DNA from: Gottfriedia sp049568075
GTDB taxonomy: Bacteria > Bacillota > Bacilli > Bacillales > Bacillaceae_G
Length of the DNA: 64,000 nt
Strand: one strand, 5' to 3'
NCBI GenBank assembly: GCA_049568075.1
Contig: CP144911.1
Shown: positions 16,255 to 24,267 of the stretch, in pieces
Layout of the letters: each line of letters begins with the position of its first letter
How positions within the stretch are numbered: the first letter of the stretch is position 1
Notes under the pieces: model-generated
What the model saw: the letters and a program-made list of their open reading frames with translations, nothing else
Told to the model about the DNA's origin: nothing
The model's database searches: none
Translations under genes and position numbers: made by a program

Positions 16255-17474
16255 TGGATGTTAAAGCAATCCGTGAAGCCTTTCCGATATTAAATCAAGA
16301 AGTAAATGGACATCCTTTAGTATATCTGGATAGTGCTGCAACTTCACAAAAACCTGTTCAAGTAATAGAAGCTGTTGCTAACTACTATAAAGAATATAAT
16401 TCTAACGTTCATAGAGGTGTACACACTCTAGGAACAAAAGCTACTGATGCATACGAGGGAGCTCGTGATAAAGTTCGTAAATTTATTAATGCATCATCTA
16501 TTGAAGAGATTATTTTTACTAGAGGTACAACTACTGCAATTAATACAGTTGCTGCTAGCTACGGAAGAACGAACTTAAAAGCTGGAGATGAAATTGTGAT
16601 TTCTTATATGGAACATCACAGTAACATCATTCCTTGGCAACAGGTTGCTAAAGCTACTGGCGCAACATTGAAATATTTACCATTAGAAGAAGATGGTTCA
16701 ATCAGCGTTGAGCAAGCAAAAGCCACAATTAACTCAAATACAAAAATAGTTGCGATTATGTACGTTTCAAATGTACTTGGTTCAATTAACCCTGTAAAAG
16801 AAATTGCAGCAATTGCTCATCAAAATGGAGCAATCATGCTTGTTGATGGTGCACAAAGTACTCCGCATATGAAGGTTGACGTTCAAGACTTAGATTGCGA
16901 TTTTTACGCATTCTCTGGTCATAAAATGTGTGCTCCTACGGGTATTGGTGTACTTTATGGTAAAAAACATCTTCTTGAAAACATGGAACCTATTGAATTT
17001 GGTGGGGAAATGATTGATTTCGTTGACTTACAAGATTCTACTTGGAAAGAACTACCATGGAAATTTGAAGGTGGAACTCCTATCATTGCTGGTGCAGTAG
17101 GTTTAGGCGCTGCTATTGATTTCTTAACTGAAATCGGTATGGATAATATCGAAAAGCATGAACATGAGATTGCGAATTATGCACTTGATCAGTTATCTAC
17201 TGTAAAAGGCGTAACAATCTATGGTCCGAAGCATCGTGCAGGTTTAGTAACGTTTAATGTGGAAGATGTGCATCCGCATGATGTTGCAACTGTATTAGAT
17301 GTGGAAGGTATTGCTGTTCGAGCTGGCCATCATTGTGCTCAGCCATTAATGAGATGGTTAAAGGTATCTGCTACTGCTCGTGCAAGTTTCTATCTGTATA
17401 ATACAAAAGAAGATGTAGATGCTTTTGTAAGAGGATTAGTTAAAACGAAGGAGTATTTCAGCGATGTCTATTAA
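16254..17474 (+). CDS. sufS: Cysteine desulfurase SufS
   Basis: The 406-residue PLP enzyme (type II desulfurase) takes sulfur from L-cysteine and passes it to SufU. The PLP lysine is Lys224 in FSGHKMCAPTG, and the persulfide cysteine is Cys361 in VRAGHHCAQPLM. The N-terminal VYLDSAATSQKP loop and NVHRGVHTLG are family signatures. Its ATG overlaps the sufD stop codon, and its 3' end overlaps sufU by 11 bases, so the three are tightly coupled. Confidence 0.98.
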   Translation: MDVKAIREAFPILNQEVNGHPLVYLDSAATSQKPVQVIEAVANYYKEYNSNVHRGVHTLGTKATDAYEGARDKVRKFINASSIEEIIFTRGTTTAINTVAASYGRTNLKAGDEIVISYMEHHSNIIPWQQVAKATGATLKYLPLEEDGSISVEQAKATINSNTKIVAIMYVSNVLGSINPVKEIAAIAHQNGAIMLVDGAQSTPHMKVDVQDLDCDFYAFSGHKMCAPTGIGVLYGKKHLLENMEPIEFGGEMIDFVDLQDSTWKELPWKFEGGTPIIAGAVGLGAAIDFLTEIGMDNIEKHEHEIANYALDQLSTVKGVTIYGPKHRAGLVTFNVEDVHPHDVATVLDVEGIAVRAGHHCAQPLMRWLKVSATARASFYLYNTKEDVDAFVRGLVKTKEYFSDVY

Positions 17475-17913
17475 TCGAAACATTGATCTAGATGCATTAT
17501 ATCGTCGCGTGATAATGGACCATTATAAAAACCCTCGTAACAAAGGGGTAGGGGCAATATCAGAAAACGATGTAACAATAAACATGAATAACCCTACTTG
17601 TGGTGATCGCATTGAACTTCGTTTAAAGGTTGATGATGGAATTGTATCGGATGCTCGTTTTGACGGTGAAGGATGCTCAATTTCAATGGCGTCAGCTTCA
17701 ATGATGACTCACGCAATTAAAGGTAAAAAAATAGAGGAAGCTCTACAGCTTGCTCAACTATTTTCAGATATGATGCTTGGAAAAGAATACGATGAATCAA
17801 TCGATTTAGATGATATTGAAGCACTTCAAGGTGTTTCAAAGTTTCCAGCACGAATTAAATGTGCAACACTTGCATGGAAAGCGATGGAGAAGGGCTTAAA
17901 ATCAGAGGAATAA
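17464..17913 (+). CDS. sufU: SufU zinc-dependent sulfurtransferase
   Basis: The 149-residue protein is related to IscU but has the Gram-positive SufU insertion. The three zinc/sulfur cysteines are in NPTCGDRIEL (Cys41), GEGCSISMAS (Cys66) and ARIKCATLAW (near Cys128). In Bacillus SufU accepts sulfur from SufS for SufBCD rather than serving as a scaffold. RBS AAGGAG lies inside the sufS end, and the two genes overlap by 11 bases. Confidence 0.97.
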   Translation: MSINRNIDLDALYRRVIMDHYKNPRNKGVGAISENDVTINMNNPTCGDRIELRLKVDDGIVSDARFDGEGCSISMASASMMTHAIKGKKIEEALQLAQLFSDMMLGKEYDESIDLDDIEALQGVSKFPARIKCATLAWKAMEKGLKSEE

Positions 17914-17960
17914 TCCTCTGAGCTTTAATCCTCCTCTTCTATAAGAAGGGAGTATGAATA

Positions 17961-19358
17961 ATGTCTACTAATTTGCCAGATATTAGTGATTATAAATATG
18001 GTTTTCATGACCGTGACGTATCGATCTTCCGTTCAGAGCGTGGTTTAACGAGAGAAATCGTTGAAGAAATCTCACGTATGAAAAATGAACCACAATGGAT
18101 GTTAGATTTCCGTTTAAAATCTTTACAATTATTCTATGATATGCCAATGCCTCAATGGGGTGGAGACTTAGCAGATTTACGCTTTGATGAAATTACTTAC
18201 TATGTAAAGCCATCAGAGAAAACAGAAAAGTCTTGGGATGAAGTACCTGAAGAAATCAAAAATACTTTTGATAAATTAGGTATTCCTGAAGCAGAACAAA
18301 AGTATTTAGCTGGTGTATCTGCACAGTATGAGTCTGAGGTAGTTTACCACAGCATGAAACAAGACTTAACTGATCTTGGTATCTTATTTACTGATACAGA
18401 CACAGCTTTACGTGAACATGAAGAAATTTTCAAAGAGCACTTTGGAAAAGTAATTCCACCAACAGATAACAAATTTGCTGCATTAAACTCAGCTGTTTGG
18501 TCTGGTGGATCATTCATCTACGTACCTAAAGGTGTTAAAGTTGATACGCCACTTCAAGCGTATTTCCGTATTAACTCTGAAAATATGGGTCAGTTTGAAC
18601 GTACATTAATCATTGCTGACGAAGGTGCACATGTACATTACGTTGAAGGATGTACAGCTCCTGTGTATACAACAAACTCACTTCACTCTGCAGTAGTAGA
18701 AATCATCATTAAGAAGGATGCATACTGCCGATATACAACAATTCAGAACTGGGCGAATAACGTATTCAACCTAGTTACGAAACGTGCTGTTTGTGAAGCG
18801 AACGCAACAATGGAATGGATCGATGGAAACATTGGTTCAAAATTAACAATGAAATACCCAGCAGTTATCCTTAAAGGTGAAGGTGCTCGTGGCCTTACAC
18901 TTTCTATTGCAATTGCTGGTAAAGGACAACACCAAGATGCTGGTGCTAAAATGATTCACTTAGCTCCAAATACTTCTTCTACAATTGTTTCGAAATCTAT
19001 TTCTAAACATGGTGGTAAAGTAACATACCGTGGTATCGTACACTTCGGTCGTAAAGCAGCTGGATCACGTTCAAATATCGAGTGTGATACGTTAATTATG
19101 GATAATGCATCAACTTCTGATACAATTCCATACAACGAAATCTTAAACGACAATATTTCTCTTGAGCACGAAGCGAAAGTTTCGAAAGTATCTGAAGAGC
19201 AATTATTCTACTTAATGAGCCGTGGTATTTCTGAGCAAGAAGCTACAGAAATGATCGTAATGGGCTTCATTGAGCCATTTACAAAAGAATTACCAATGGA
19301 ATACGCAGTTGAAATGAACCGTCTGATTAAATTCGAGATGGAAGGTTCAATTGGTTAA
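17961..19358 (+). CDS. sufB: Fe-S cluster assembly protein SufB
   Basis: The 465-residue scaffold component is the usual length for Firmicute SufB. Recognisable blocks are YYVKPSEKTEKSWDEVP near residue 85, the VEGCTAPVYTTNSLHSAVVE strip with the cluster-ligand region near residue 230, and EQLFYLMSRGISEQEATEM near the C-terminus. It assembles the cluster with SufC and SufD and passes it to carriers such as YutM. RBS AAGAAGGGAG precedes the ATG. It is the last gene of the operon. Confidence 0.98.
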   Translation: MSTNLPDISDYKYGFHDRDVSIFRSERGLTREIVEEISRMKNEPQWMLDFRLKSLQLFYDMPMPQWGGDLADLRFDEITYYVKPSEKTEKSWDEVPEEIKNTFDKLGIPEAEQKYLAGVSAQYESEVVYHSMKQDLTDLGILFTDTDTALREHEEIFKEHFGKVIPPTDNKFAALNSAVWSGGSFIYVPKGVKVDTPLQAYFRINSENMGQFERTLIIADEGAHVHYVEGCTAPVYTTNSLHSAVVEIIIKKDAYCRYTTIQNWANNVFNLVTKRAVCEANATMEWIDGNIGSKLTMKYPAVILKGEGARGLTLSIAIAGKGQHQDAGAKMIHLAPNTSSTIVSKSISKHGGKVTYRGIVHFGRKAAGSRSNIECDTLIMDNASTSDTIPYNEILNDNISLEHEAKVSKVSEEQLFYLMSRGISEQEATEMIVMGFIEPFTKELPMEYAVEMNRLIKFEMEGSIG

Positions 19359-19372
19359 TAAAGTTTTTAGTG

Positions 19373-19402
19373 GAGGCGAACTTTTGAAGTTCGCCTCTTT
19401 TT
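19373..19402 (+). terminator. Terminator of the suf operon
   Basis: The perfect 9-bp stem GAGGCGAAC / GTTCGCCTC is followed by TTTTT. Confidence 0.93.
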
Positions 19403-19563
19403 AATATAACTCAAATTTAAAACTCATTTTTATTATTATTACTTCAATATTTTAAATAGAAATGTCTTCTTAAAGATTAAAAGAGTAGGATTTAGTCTAA
19501 CTTATTTTTATTTTTTACTAAATGGCATCTTGACAATATGGCAGAATTATCAGAATATATAAT

Positions 19564-19580
19564 TATGAATACGTTTGCAG
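19564..19580 (-). promoter_or_regulatory. Candidate LacI-family operator O1
   Basis: TATGAATACGTTTGCAG is the minus-strand version of the motif TTGCATACGTATTCAAA with a few mismatches. It sits immediately after a TATAAT. Together with O2, 88 bases downstream, it could support DNA looping. Confidence 0.55.
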
Positions 19581-19651
19581 ACAGTGAGGGAATATAGTTT
19601 ATCTTTCAATTCAATTATTAAAAAGAAATTAAGAAATTTTTTTAATGTAAT

Positions 19652-19668
19652 TTGCATACGTATTCAAA
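19652..19668 (+). promoter_or_regulatory. Candidate LacI-family operator O2
   Basis: TTGCATACGTATTCAAA is identical, base for base, to the site at 24227. The centre ATACGTAT is a perfect palindrome with the central CG typical of LacI-family operators. It lies 69 bases before the permease start. Confidence 0.75.
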
Positions 19669-19737
19669 TTTAGAAAGGTAAATAAAATTACTTGTATTCC
19701 AATTCTAAAAAACTATTAACGCGGGTGGAGGCTATTT

Positions 19738-21180
19738 ATGGAACTAATCATTATTTTATTAGCCCTAGGTATGCTAATGTTTATTGCTTATCGAGGATTT
19801 TCAGTTATTTTGTTTGCTCCGATATGTGCACTTTTTGCTGTCTTTTTAACAGATCCAGGGCATGTATTGCCTTTCTTTTCTAACATATTTATGGAAAAAA
19901 TGGTTGGTTTTATAAAAAACTATTTTCCAGTCTTTTTGCTAGGTGCTATTTTTGGAAAATTAGTTGAAATGTCTGGTCTTGCGGATTCTATTGCAAAGAC
20001 GATTGTTAATTTAGTTGGTGCAAAACGCTCAATGTTGGCAATTGTACTCTTATGCGCCATTTTAACATATAGCGGCGTGAGTCTATTCGTTGTTGCGTTT
20101 GCAGCATATCCTTTTGCTGCAAAGTTGTTTCAAGAATCGAATATTCCAAAAAGACTAATTCCGGGAACGATTGCATTAGGTGCATTATCGTTTACAATGG
20201 ATGCACTTCCTGGGTCACCACAAATTCAAAATGTTATTCCAACAACTTTTTTCAAAACAGATATTTATGCTGCGCCTATATTAGGGATTCTGGGTGCCTT
20301 ATTTGTTCTTGGTTTTGGCATGCTTTACTTAGAATCACGCCGTATTAAAGCAAAAAAAGCTGGAGAGGGATATTTCGGCTATGGAAATGCGAAAGAAGAA
20401 ATGGCAGCTGCTGCTGAAGCGACTCAATTATCTACTCAGCAAATAACAATTGATGAGCCTGCTAGTAAACTACGCCAAGTCATGGCATTTGTTCCTCTTA
20501 CTCTAGTAGGAGTGATGAATAAATTTTTTACTGTAAATATTCCAAAATGGTATCCGGACGGATTTGATTTTTCAAAAATTGGTTTGGACGCTTTTGGGAA
20601 AGTTGAGATCGCTAATGTTGTGGGAATTTGGTCTGTTGAACTTGCGCTAATCATTGGAATCTTAGCAACACTGGCTTTTAATTTTAAAGCAGTGAATCTG
20701 GACTTTAAAACTGGAATTAATGCAAGTATTGGAGGTGCCCTGTTAGCTGCGATGAATACAGGTTCTGAATACGGCTTTGGTGGTGTTATTTCTTCATTAC
20801 CTGGATTTGGTGTTGTCCGCGATGGTATTTCACATACATTTTCAAATCCACTTATGAACGGGGCGGTAACGACTAATATTCTGGCTGGAATTACAGGGTC
20901 TTCTTCAGGTGGTATGGGTATCGCTTTAAGTGCAATGGGAGAAAAGTATGTCCAAGCAGCGGTGGAACATGGTATTCCTCTTGAGGTTATGCATAGGGTT
21001 GTTGCAATGGCATCTGGTGGGATGGATTCCTTGCCACATAATGGTGCGGTTATTACCTTGCTTGCTGTTTGTGGTTTAACGCATAAACAATCTTATCGTG
21101 ATATTTTTGCTGTAACGATTTTTAAAACATTAGCAGTTTTCTTTGTTATTGGAGTTTACCAACTTACTGGACTTATTTAA
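19738..21180 (+). CDS. GntP-family permease (gluconate/hydroxyacid type)
   Basis: The 480-residue polytopic membrane protein has about 12 hydrophobic helices and a central cytoplasmic loop (residues about 200-255). Features typical of GntP/YxjC transporters are FFPVFLLGAIFGKLVEMSG near residue 60, the TYSGVSLFVVAFAAYP stretch and the C-terminal ASGGMDSLPHNGAVITLL. Family members import gluconate, 3-hydroxybutyrate and similar hydroxyacids with protons. RBS GGGTGGAGG precedes the ATG. It is the first gene of the LacI-controlled island and has its own terminator. Confidence 0.9.
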   Translation: MELIIILLALGMLMFIAYRGFSVILFAPICALFAVFLTDPGHVLPFFSNIFMEKMVGFIKNYFPVFLLGAIFGKLVEMSGLADSIAKTIVNLVGAKRSMLAIVLLCAILTYSGVSLFVVAFAAYPFAAKLFQESNIPKRLIPGTIALGALSFTMDALPGSPQIQNVIPTTFFKTDIYAAPILGILGALFVLGFGMLYLESRRIKAKKAGEGYFGYGNAKEEMAAAAEATQLSTQQITIDEPASKLRQVMAFVPLTLVGVMNKFFTVNIPKWYPDGFDFSKIGLDAFGKVEIANVVGIWSVELALIIGILATLAFNFKAVNLDFKTGINASIGGALLAAMNTGSEYGFGGVISSLPGFGVVRDGISHTFSNPLMNGAVTTNILAGITGSSSGGMGIALSAMGEKYVQAAVEHGIPLEVMHRVVAMASGGMDSLPHNGAVITLLAVCGLTHKQSYRDIFAVTIFKTLAVFFVIGVYQLTGLI

Positions 21181-21187
21181 TCGTTTC

Positions 21188-21216
21188 AAGCAGGCCTATT
21201 AGTGTCCTGCTTTTTT
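21188..21216 (+). terminator. Intra-cluster terminator between permease and SDR genes
   Basis: AAGCAGG / CCTGCTT is followed by six T. It would lower expression of the downstream enzymes relative to the permease unless it is read through. Confidence 0.8.
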
Positions 21217-21233
21217 AGAAAAGAGGGGAAGTT

Positions 21234-21995
21234 ATGGCATATTTTGCAGATCTTAATGGAAAAAATGTGTTAATCACCGGTGGAAGTAAAGGGCTCGGAT
21301 TTGATATTGCAAAAGCCTTTGCCATTCATGGGGCACATGTAATTATTACAGGTAGGCAGGAAACGGTTCTGGAAGAGTCAGTTGCGAGACTAAAGGAGAT
21401 TCAAAACAAATGCTCTTATATTGTTGCGGATATGCAAGATGTGAATAGTGTATTTGCAATGGTAGACGAGGCTGTTAAAAGAATGGGTGGGCTCGACATA
21501 TTAATCAATAACGCAGGTGTCAATTTTCCAAAGCCAGCCCTTGAGGTGACAGAAGAAGATTGGGATCAAATTATTGATACGAATCTAAAAGGGTTATTTT
21601 TTTGTTCGCAACGAGCAGGAAAACATATGATTCCACAAAGAAGTGGAAAAGTGATCAATATTGTATCCCAAATGGCGTTTGTAGGTTATTTTAAACGAGC
21701 TGCTTATTGTTCAAGTAAAGGAGGAGCGGTTCAGTTAACTAAAGCACTTGCAGTTGAGTGGGCAGAACATCAGATTAAAGTGAATGCGGTTGCACCAACT
21801 TTTGTTGAAACGGAAATGACGAAAAAGATGTTTGACGACCACCATTTTTATGAAGATGTCTTAAGTAGAATTCCACTTGGACAACTCGCTCGTCCAGCTG
21901 ATGTAACAGGAGCTGTATTATTTCTTGCGTCGGACATCGCAAATTTTATTACAGGAGAAACCATAAAAGTGGACGGTGGATGGACTGCAATTTAA
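21234..21995 (+). CDS. Short-chain dehydrogenase/reductase (SDR)
   Basis: The 253-residue classical SDR has the cofactor motif TGGSKGLG near residues 15-22, NNAGV near residue 90, a serine followed by the catalytic YCSSK, and the C-terminal FITGETIKVDGGW. It probably oxidises a sugar-acid or polyol hydroxyl with NAD(P), like gluconate 5-dehydrogenase or 3-oxoacyl-type relatives. It lies in the LacI island 23 bases before the next enzyme gene. RBS AGAGGGGAAG precedes the ATG. Confidence 0.92.
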   Translation: MAYFADLNGKNVLITGGSKGLGFDIAKAFAIHGAHVIITGRQETVLEESVARLKEIQNKCSYIVADMQDVNSVFAMVDEAVKRMGGLDILINNAGVNFPKPALEVTEEDWDQIIDTNLKGLFFCSQRAGKHMIPQRSGKVINIVSQMAFVGYFKRAAYCSSKGGAVQLTKALAVEWAEHQIKVNAVAPTFVETEMTKKMFDDHHFYEDVLSRIPLGQLARPADVTGAVLFLASDIANFITGETIKVDGGWTAI

Positions 21996-22017
21996 TTAGA
22001 GGAGGGTGAAGAACTTT

Positions 22018-22980
22018 ATGAATATCAATGAGAAAATATCGATAATTGGTTCTGGAACGATGGGACATTCCGTTGCACTGTCAGCCGGACTTGCAGGACA
22101 CCATGTAAAGGTATGGGGCAATAATTCCGAGGATATTGCACGTGGGAAGAAAGGATTATCTGAAAAGCTTCAAGTACTTGAACGTTATGAGGTGATTAGT
22201 GGAGAGGAATCTGACCAGATTTTTCAACGTGTTACATTTACTGACGCCCTTGAAGATTGTCTAATAGAAGCAACTTTCATTATTGAGGCGATCCCGGAAA
22301 ACTTGTCGTTGAAACAAGAATGGTTTCACAAACTCGATCAACTTTGTAGTCCCAATACAATTCTTGCAAGTAATACTTCGGGATTAAGTCCATCAGAAAT
22401 TGCTATAAATACAAAATACCCAGAGCGTACGGTTGTGACTCATTTTTGGAATCCAGGCCATCTCATCCCGCTTGTGGAAATCGTTAAAGGAAAATACACT
22501 TCGGATGATACAGTAAATAGGGCCTTAACTTTGTTGGAGTCTATGAATAAAAAACCAATAGTCGTTCAAAAAGAGATTCTTGGTTCGATTGGGAACCGTC
22601 TCCAATATGCTTTATTCCGCGAAGCACAATACATACTTGAACAAGGTGTAGCTACTATTGAAGATATTGATACAGCTGTACGTTATAGTATCGGGCGCCG
22701 TCTTCCTGTAACAGGTCCATTTATGAGTGCTGATATGGGAGGCTTGGATGTATTTGACGATATTTCAAGCTATCTATTTAAAGATTTATCAGTAGAACCA
22801 GCTTCTCTATCGGTTATGAGAAGTTTGGTTGATGAAGGAAAATACGGTCAAAAAAATGGCGGTGGGTTTTACCAATGGTCGGCTGAATTCTCTAAAGATA
22901 TGAATGAAGCACGTGAAAAAGAATTGATTAGATGGCTAAAGCAGGACAATCTAGACCATAAGAAAGATCCTGTGATATAA
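22018..22980 (+). CDS. 3-hydroxyacyl-CoA dehydrogenase family protein (hydroxyacid dehydrogenase)
   Basis: The 320-residue protein is counted from ATG 22018, 8 bases after GGAGGG; an in-frame GTG at 22006 overlaps the RBS itself. The N-terminal Rossmann motif is SIIGSGTMGHSVALSAG, and the catalytic His lies in VVTHFWNPGHLIPLVEI. The all-alpha C-terminal domain (DIDTAVRYSIGRRLPVTGPF) is typical of the family. The short single-domain form is found in 3-hydroxybutyryl-CoA, L-gulonate and L-carnitine dehydrogenases. The neighbours favour a free hydroxyacid over a CoA ester, but this is inference. Confidence 0.88.
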   Translation: MNINEKISIIGSGTMGHSVALSAGLAGHHVKVWGNNSEDIARGKKGLSEKLQVLERYEVISGEESDQIFQRVTFTDALEDCLIEATFIIEAIPENLSLKQEWFHKLDQLCSPNTILASNTSGLSPSEIAINTKYPERTVVTHFWNPGHLIPLVEIVKGKYTSDDTVNRALTLLESMNKKPIVVQKEILGSIGNRLQYALFREAQYILEQGVATIEDIDTAVRYSIGRRLPVTGPFMSADMGGLDVFDDISSYLFKDLSVEPASLSVMRSLVDEGKYGQKNGGGFYQWSAEFSKDMNEAREKELIRWLKQDNLDHKKDPVI

Positions 22981-23012
22981 TCAAAAAAAAATCTGCATGG
23001 AGGAAAATTTTC

Positions 23013-24020
23013 GTGCAAAAAAATATTACCGCTTCAGATGTGGCTAAATCTCTAGGTATGTCGCAGTCAACTGTGTCTCGAGTATTTACACCGGGAGCAA
23101 GCGTATCTGAAGAAACAAGGAAAAAGGTGCTCCAAGCTGCAAGTGAATTGGGCTATCGACCGAATGCTTTAGCAAGGAGTTTAATCACAAGAAAAAGCAA
23201 TATAATTGGGATTGTAATGGGCGATATAAGAAACCCGTTTTATCCTGATGTTCTTAGTAAGTTTTCAAAAGAATTAAGTAAAAAAGGCTATCATGTTTTA
23301 TTTGTAAATGCTGAGAATGAAAAGTTAAGCAGTGATGAGGTCAATCGGTTTTTAGAATACAATGTGGATGGTGCTATTGTCACAGATGCGAGTTTACCTT
23401 CAGCTGTTGCATCATATTTAAAAGAAAATCAGATTCCAATTGTAATGTTCAACCGTTATAATCAGGATTCTTTATTTCATGCGGTTTCTTGTGATAATGT
23501 GGACGGTGGTTACCAGATTGGTAGATACTTGATTGAAAAAGGACACCGTAAGTTTGCATTTATTTCGGGGACACAAAATACGTCCACGAGTAAGGACCGA
23601 GAAAAAGGCTTTCGTAATGCCTTGGTGGAAAGTGGCTATAATCTTATTACGGATGATGGAGATTACACTTATGAAGGAGCAAACGGAGCTGCATTACGAC
23701 TTCTAGGTAGTAATCATCCCCCAGACGCGATTTTTTGTGCAAATGATATTATGGCACTTGGGGTAATTGATGCTGCAAAGAAATTAGGCGTGCGCATTCC
23801 AGAAGATGTTTCAATTGTTGGGTTTGATGATATTAGTCTAGCAGAATGGACAGCTTATTCTCTAACTACATGGAAGCAACCTGTAAATGAAATGATTGAA
23901 GCAACGATTAATCTTTTGCTAAATGATATCGATCAGAAGGAATCCAATAGTAAGCCACAGAATAAATCCATTCAAGGTATGTTAGTCGAAAGAAGTACGG
24001 TTTGTGATCGTACAAAATAA
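23013..24020 (+). CDS. LacI/GalR-family transcriptional regulator
   Basis: The 335-residue repressor has a helix-turn-helix at residues about 5-25 (TASDVAKSLGMSQSTVSRVF), the hinge helix RPNALARSL, and a periplasmic-binding-like sensor domain (FCANDIMALGVIDAAKKLG near residue 248). It starts at GTG 23013 after GGAGG. It probably binds the three copies of the TTGCATACGTATTCAAA-type operator around the permease and HisD-like genes, released by the pathway substrate or an intermediate. The effector is not known. A terminator at 24035 separates it from the HisD-like gene. Confidence 0.94.
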   Translation: MQKNITASDVAKSLGMSQSTVSRVFTPGASVSEETRKKVLQAASELGYRPNALARSLITRKSNIIGIVMGDIRNPFYPDVLSKFSKELSKKGYHVLFVNAENEKLSSDEVNRFLEYNVDGAIVTDASLPSAVASYLKENQIPIVMFNRYNQDSLFHAVSCDNVDGGYQIGRYLIEKGHRKFAFISGTQNTSTSKDREKGFRNALVESGYNLITDDGDYTYEGANGAALRLLGSNHPPDAIFCANDIMALGVIDAAKKLGVRIPEDVSIVGFDDISLAEWTAYSLTTWKQPVNEMIEATINLLLNDIDQKESNSKPQNKSIQGMLVERSTVCDRTK

Positions 24021-24034
24021 TAAAACGAAAAATG

Positions 24035-24070
24035 ACGGGGCTATCATGAGTGGCACCCGTTTATTTTTTC
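24035..24070 (+). terminator. Terminator after the lacI-type gene
   Basis: ACGGGGCT / GGCACCCGT is followed by a T-rich tail (TTATTTTTTC). Confidence 0.75.
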
Positions 24071-24121
24071 TTACGCAATATCATTCTTTAACAAGTATTT
24101 TAATTTTTTTGAATTTTTATT

Positions 24122-24137
24122 TTGAAAGCGCTTGACA
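24122..24137 (+). promoter_or_regulatory. cre-like site (CcpA) overlapping a -35 box
   Basis: TTGAAAGCGCTTGACA has the perfect core AAGCGCTT and overlaps the TTGACA of the next promoter. It deviates by one base of spacing from the consensus cre, so CcpA binding is plausible but not certain. Confidence 0.5.
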
Positions 24138-24160
24138 ATAGAGTTTAAGAATTTTAACAT
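24132..24160 (+). promoter_or_regulatory. Promoter of the HisD-like gene
   Basis: TTGACA (24132-24137), a 17-base spacer, then TAACAT (24155-24160). The leader to the ATG would be about 100 bases and contains the LacI-type operator at 24227. Confidence 0.6.
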
Positions 24161-24226
24161 TAAAGAGTAATGAATACCTATGCAAAACTTTCATTCTTAA
24201 ATACTCATATATTTTTTTATTTATAT

Positions 24227-24243
24227 TTGCATACGTATTCAAA
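24227..24243 (+). promoter_or_regulatory. Candidate LacI-family operator O3
   Basis: TTGCATACGTATTCAAA is identical to O2 at 19652. It lies 25 bases before the HisD-like ATG and downstream of the predicted promoter, so a roadblock mode of repression fits. Confidence 0.75.
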
Positions 24244-24267
24244 ATAAGAATACGGGGAGGCGCCATC

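Larger units (their letters stand above)
19403..19737. other. Promoter/operator region of the catabolic island
   Basis: A TTGACA at 19530 and a TATAAT at 19558 lie in the region. Their 22-base spacing is too long for one sigma-A promoter, so the true -10 may be an overlapping AATATA. Two LacI-type operators lie at 19564 and 19652. The rest is AT-rich leader without ORFs. Confidence 0.5.
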
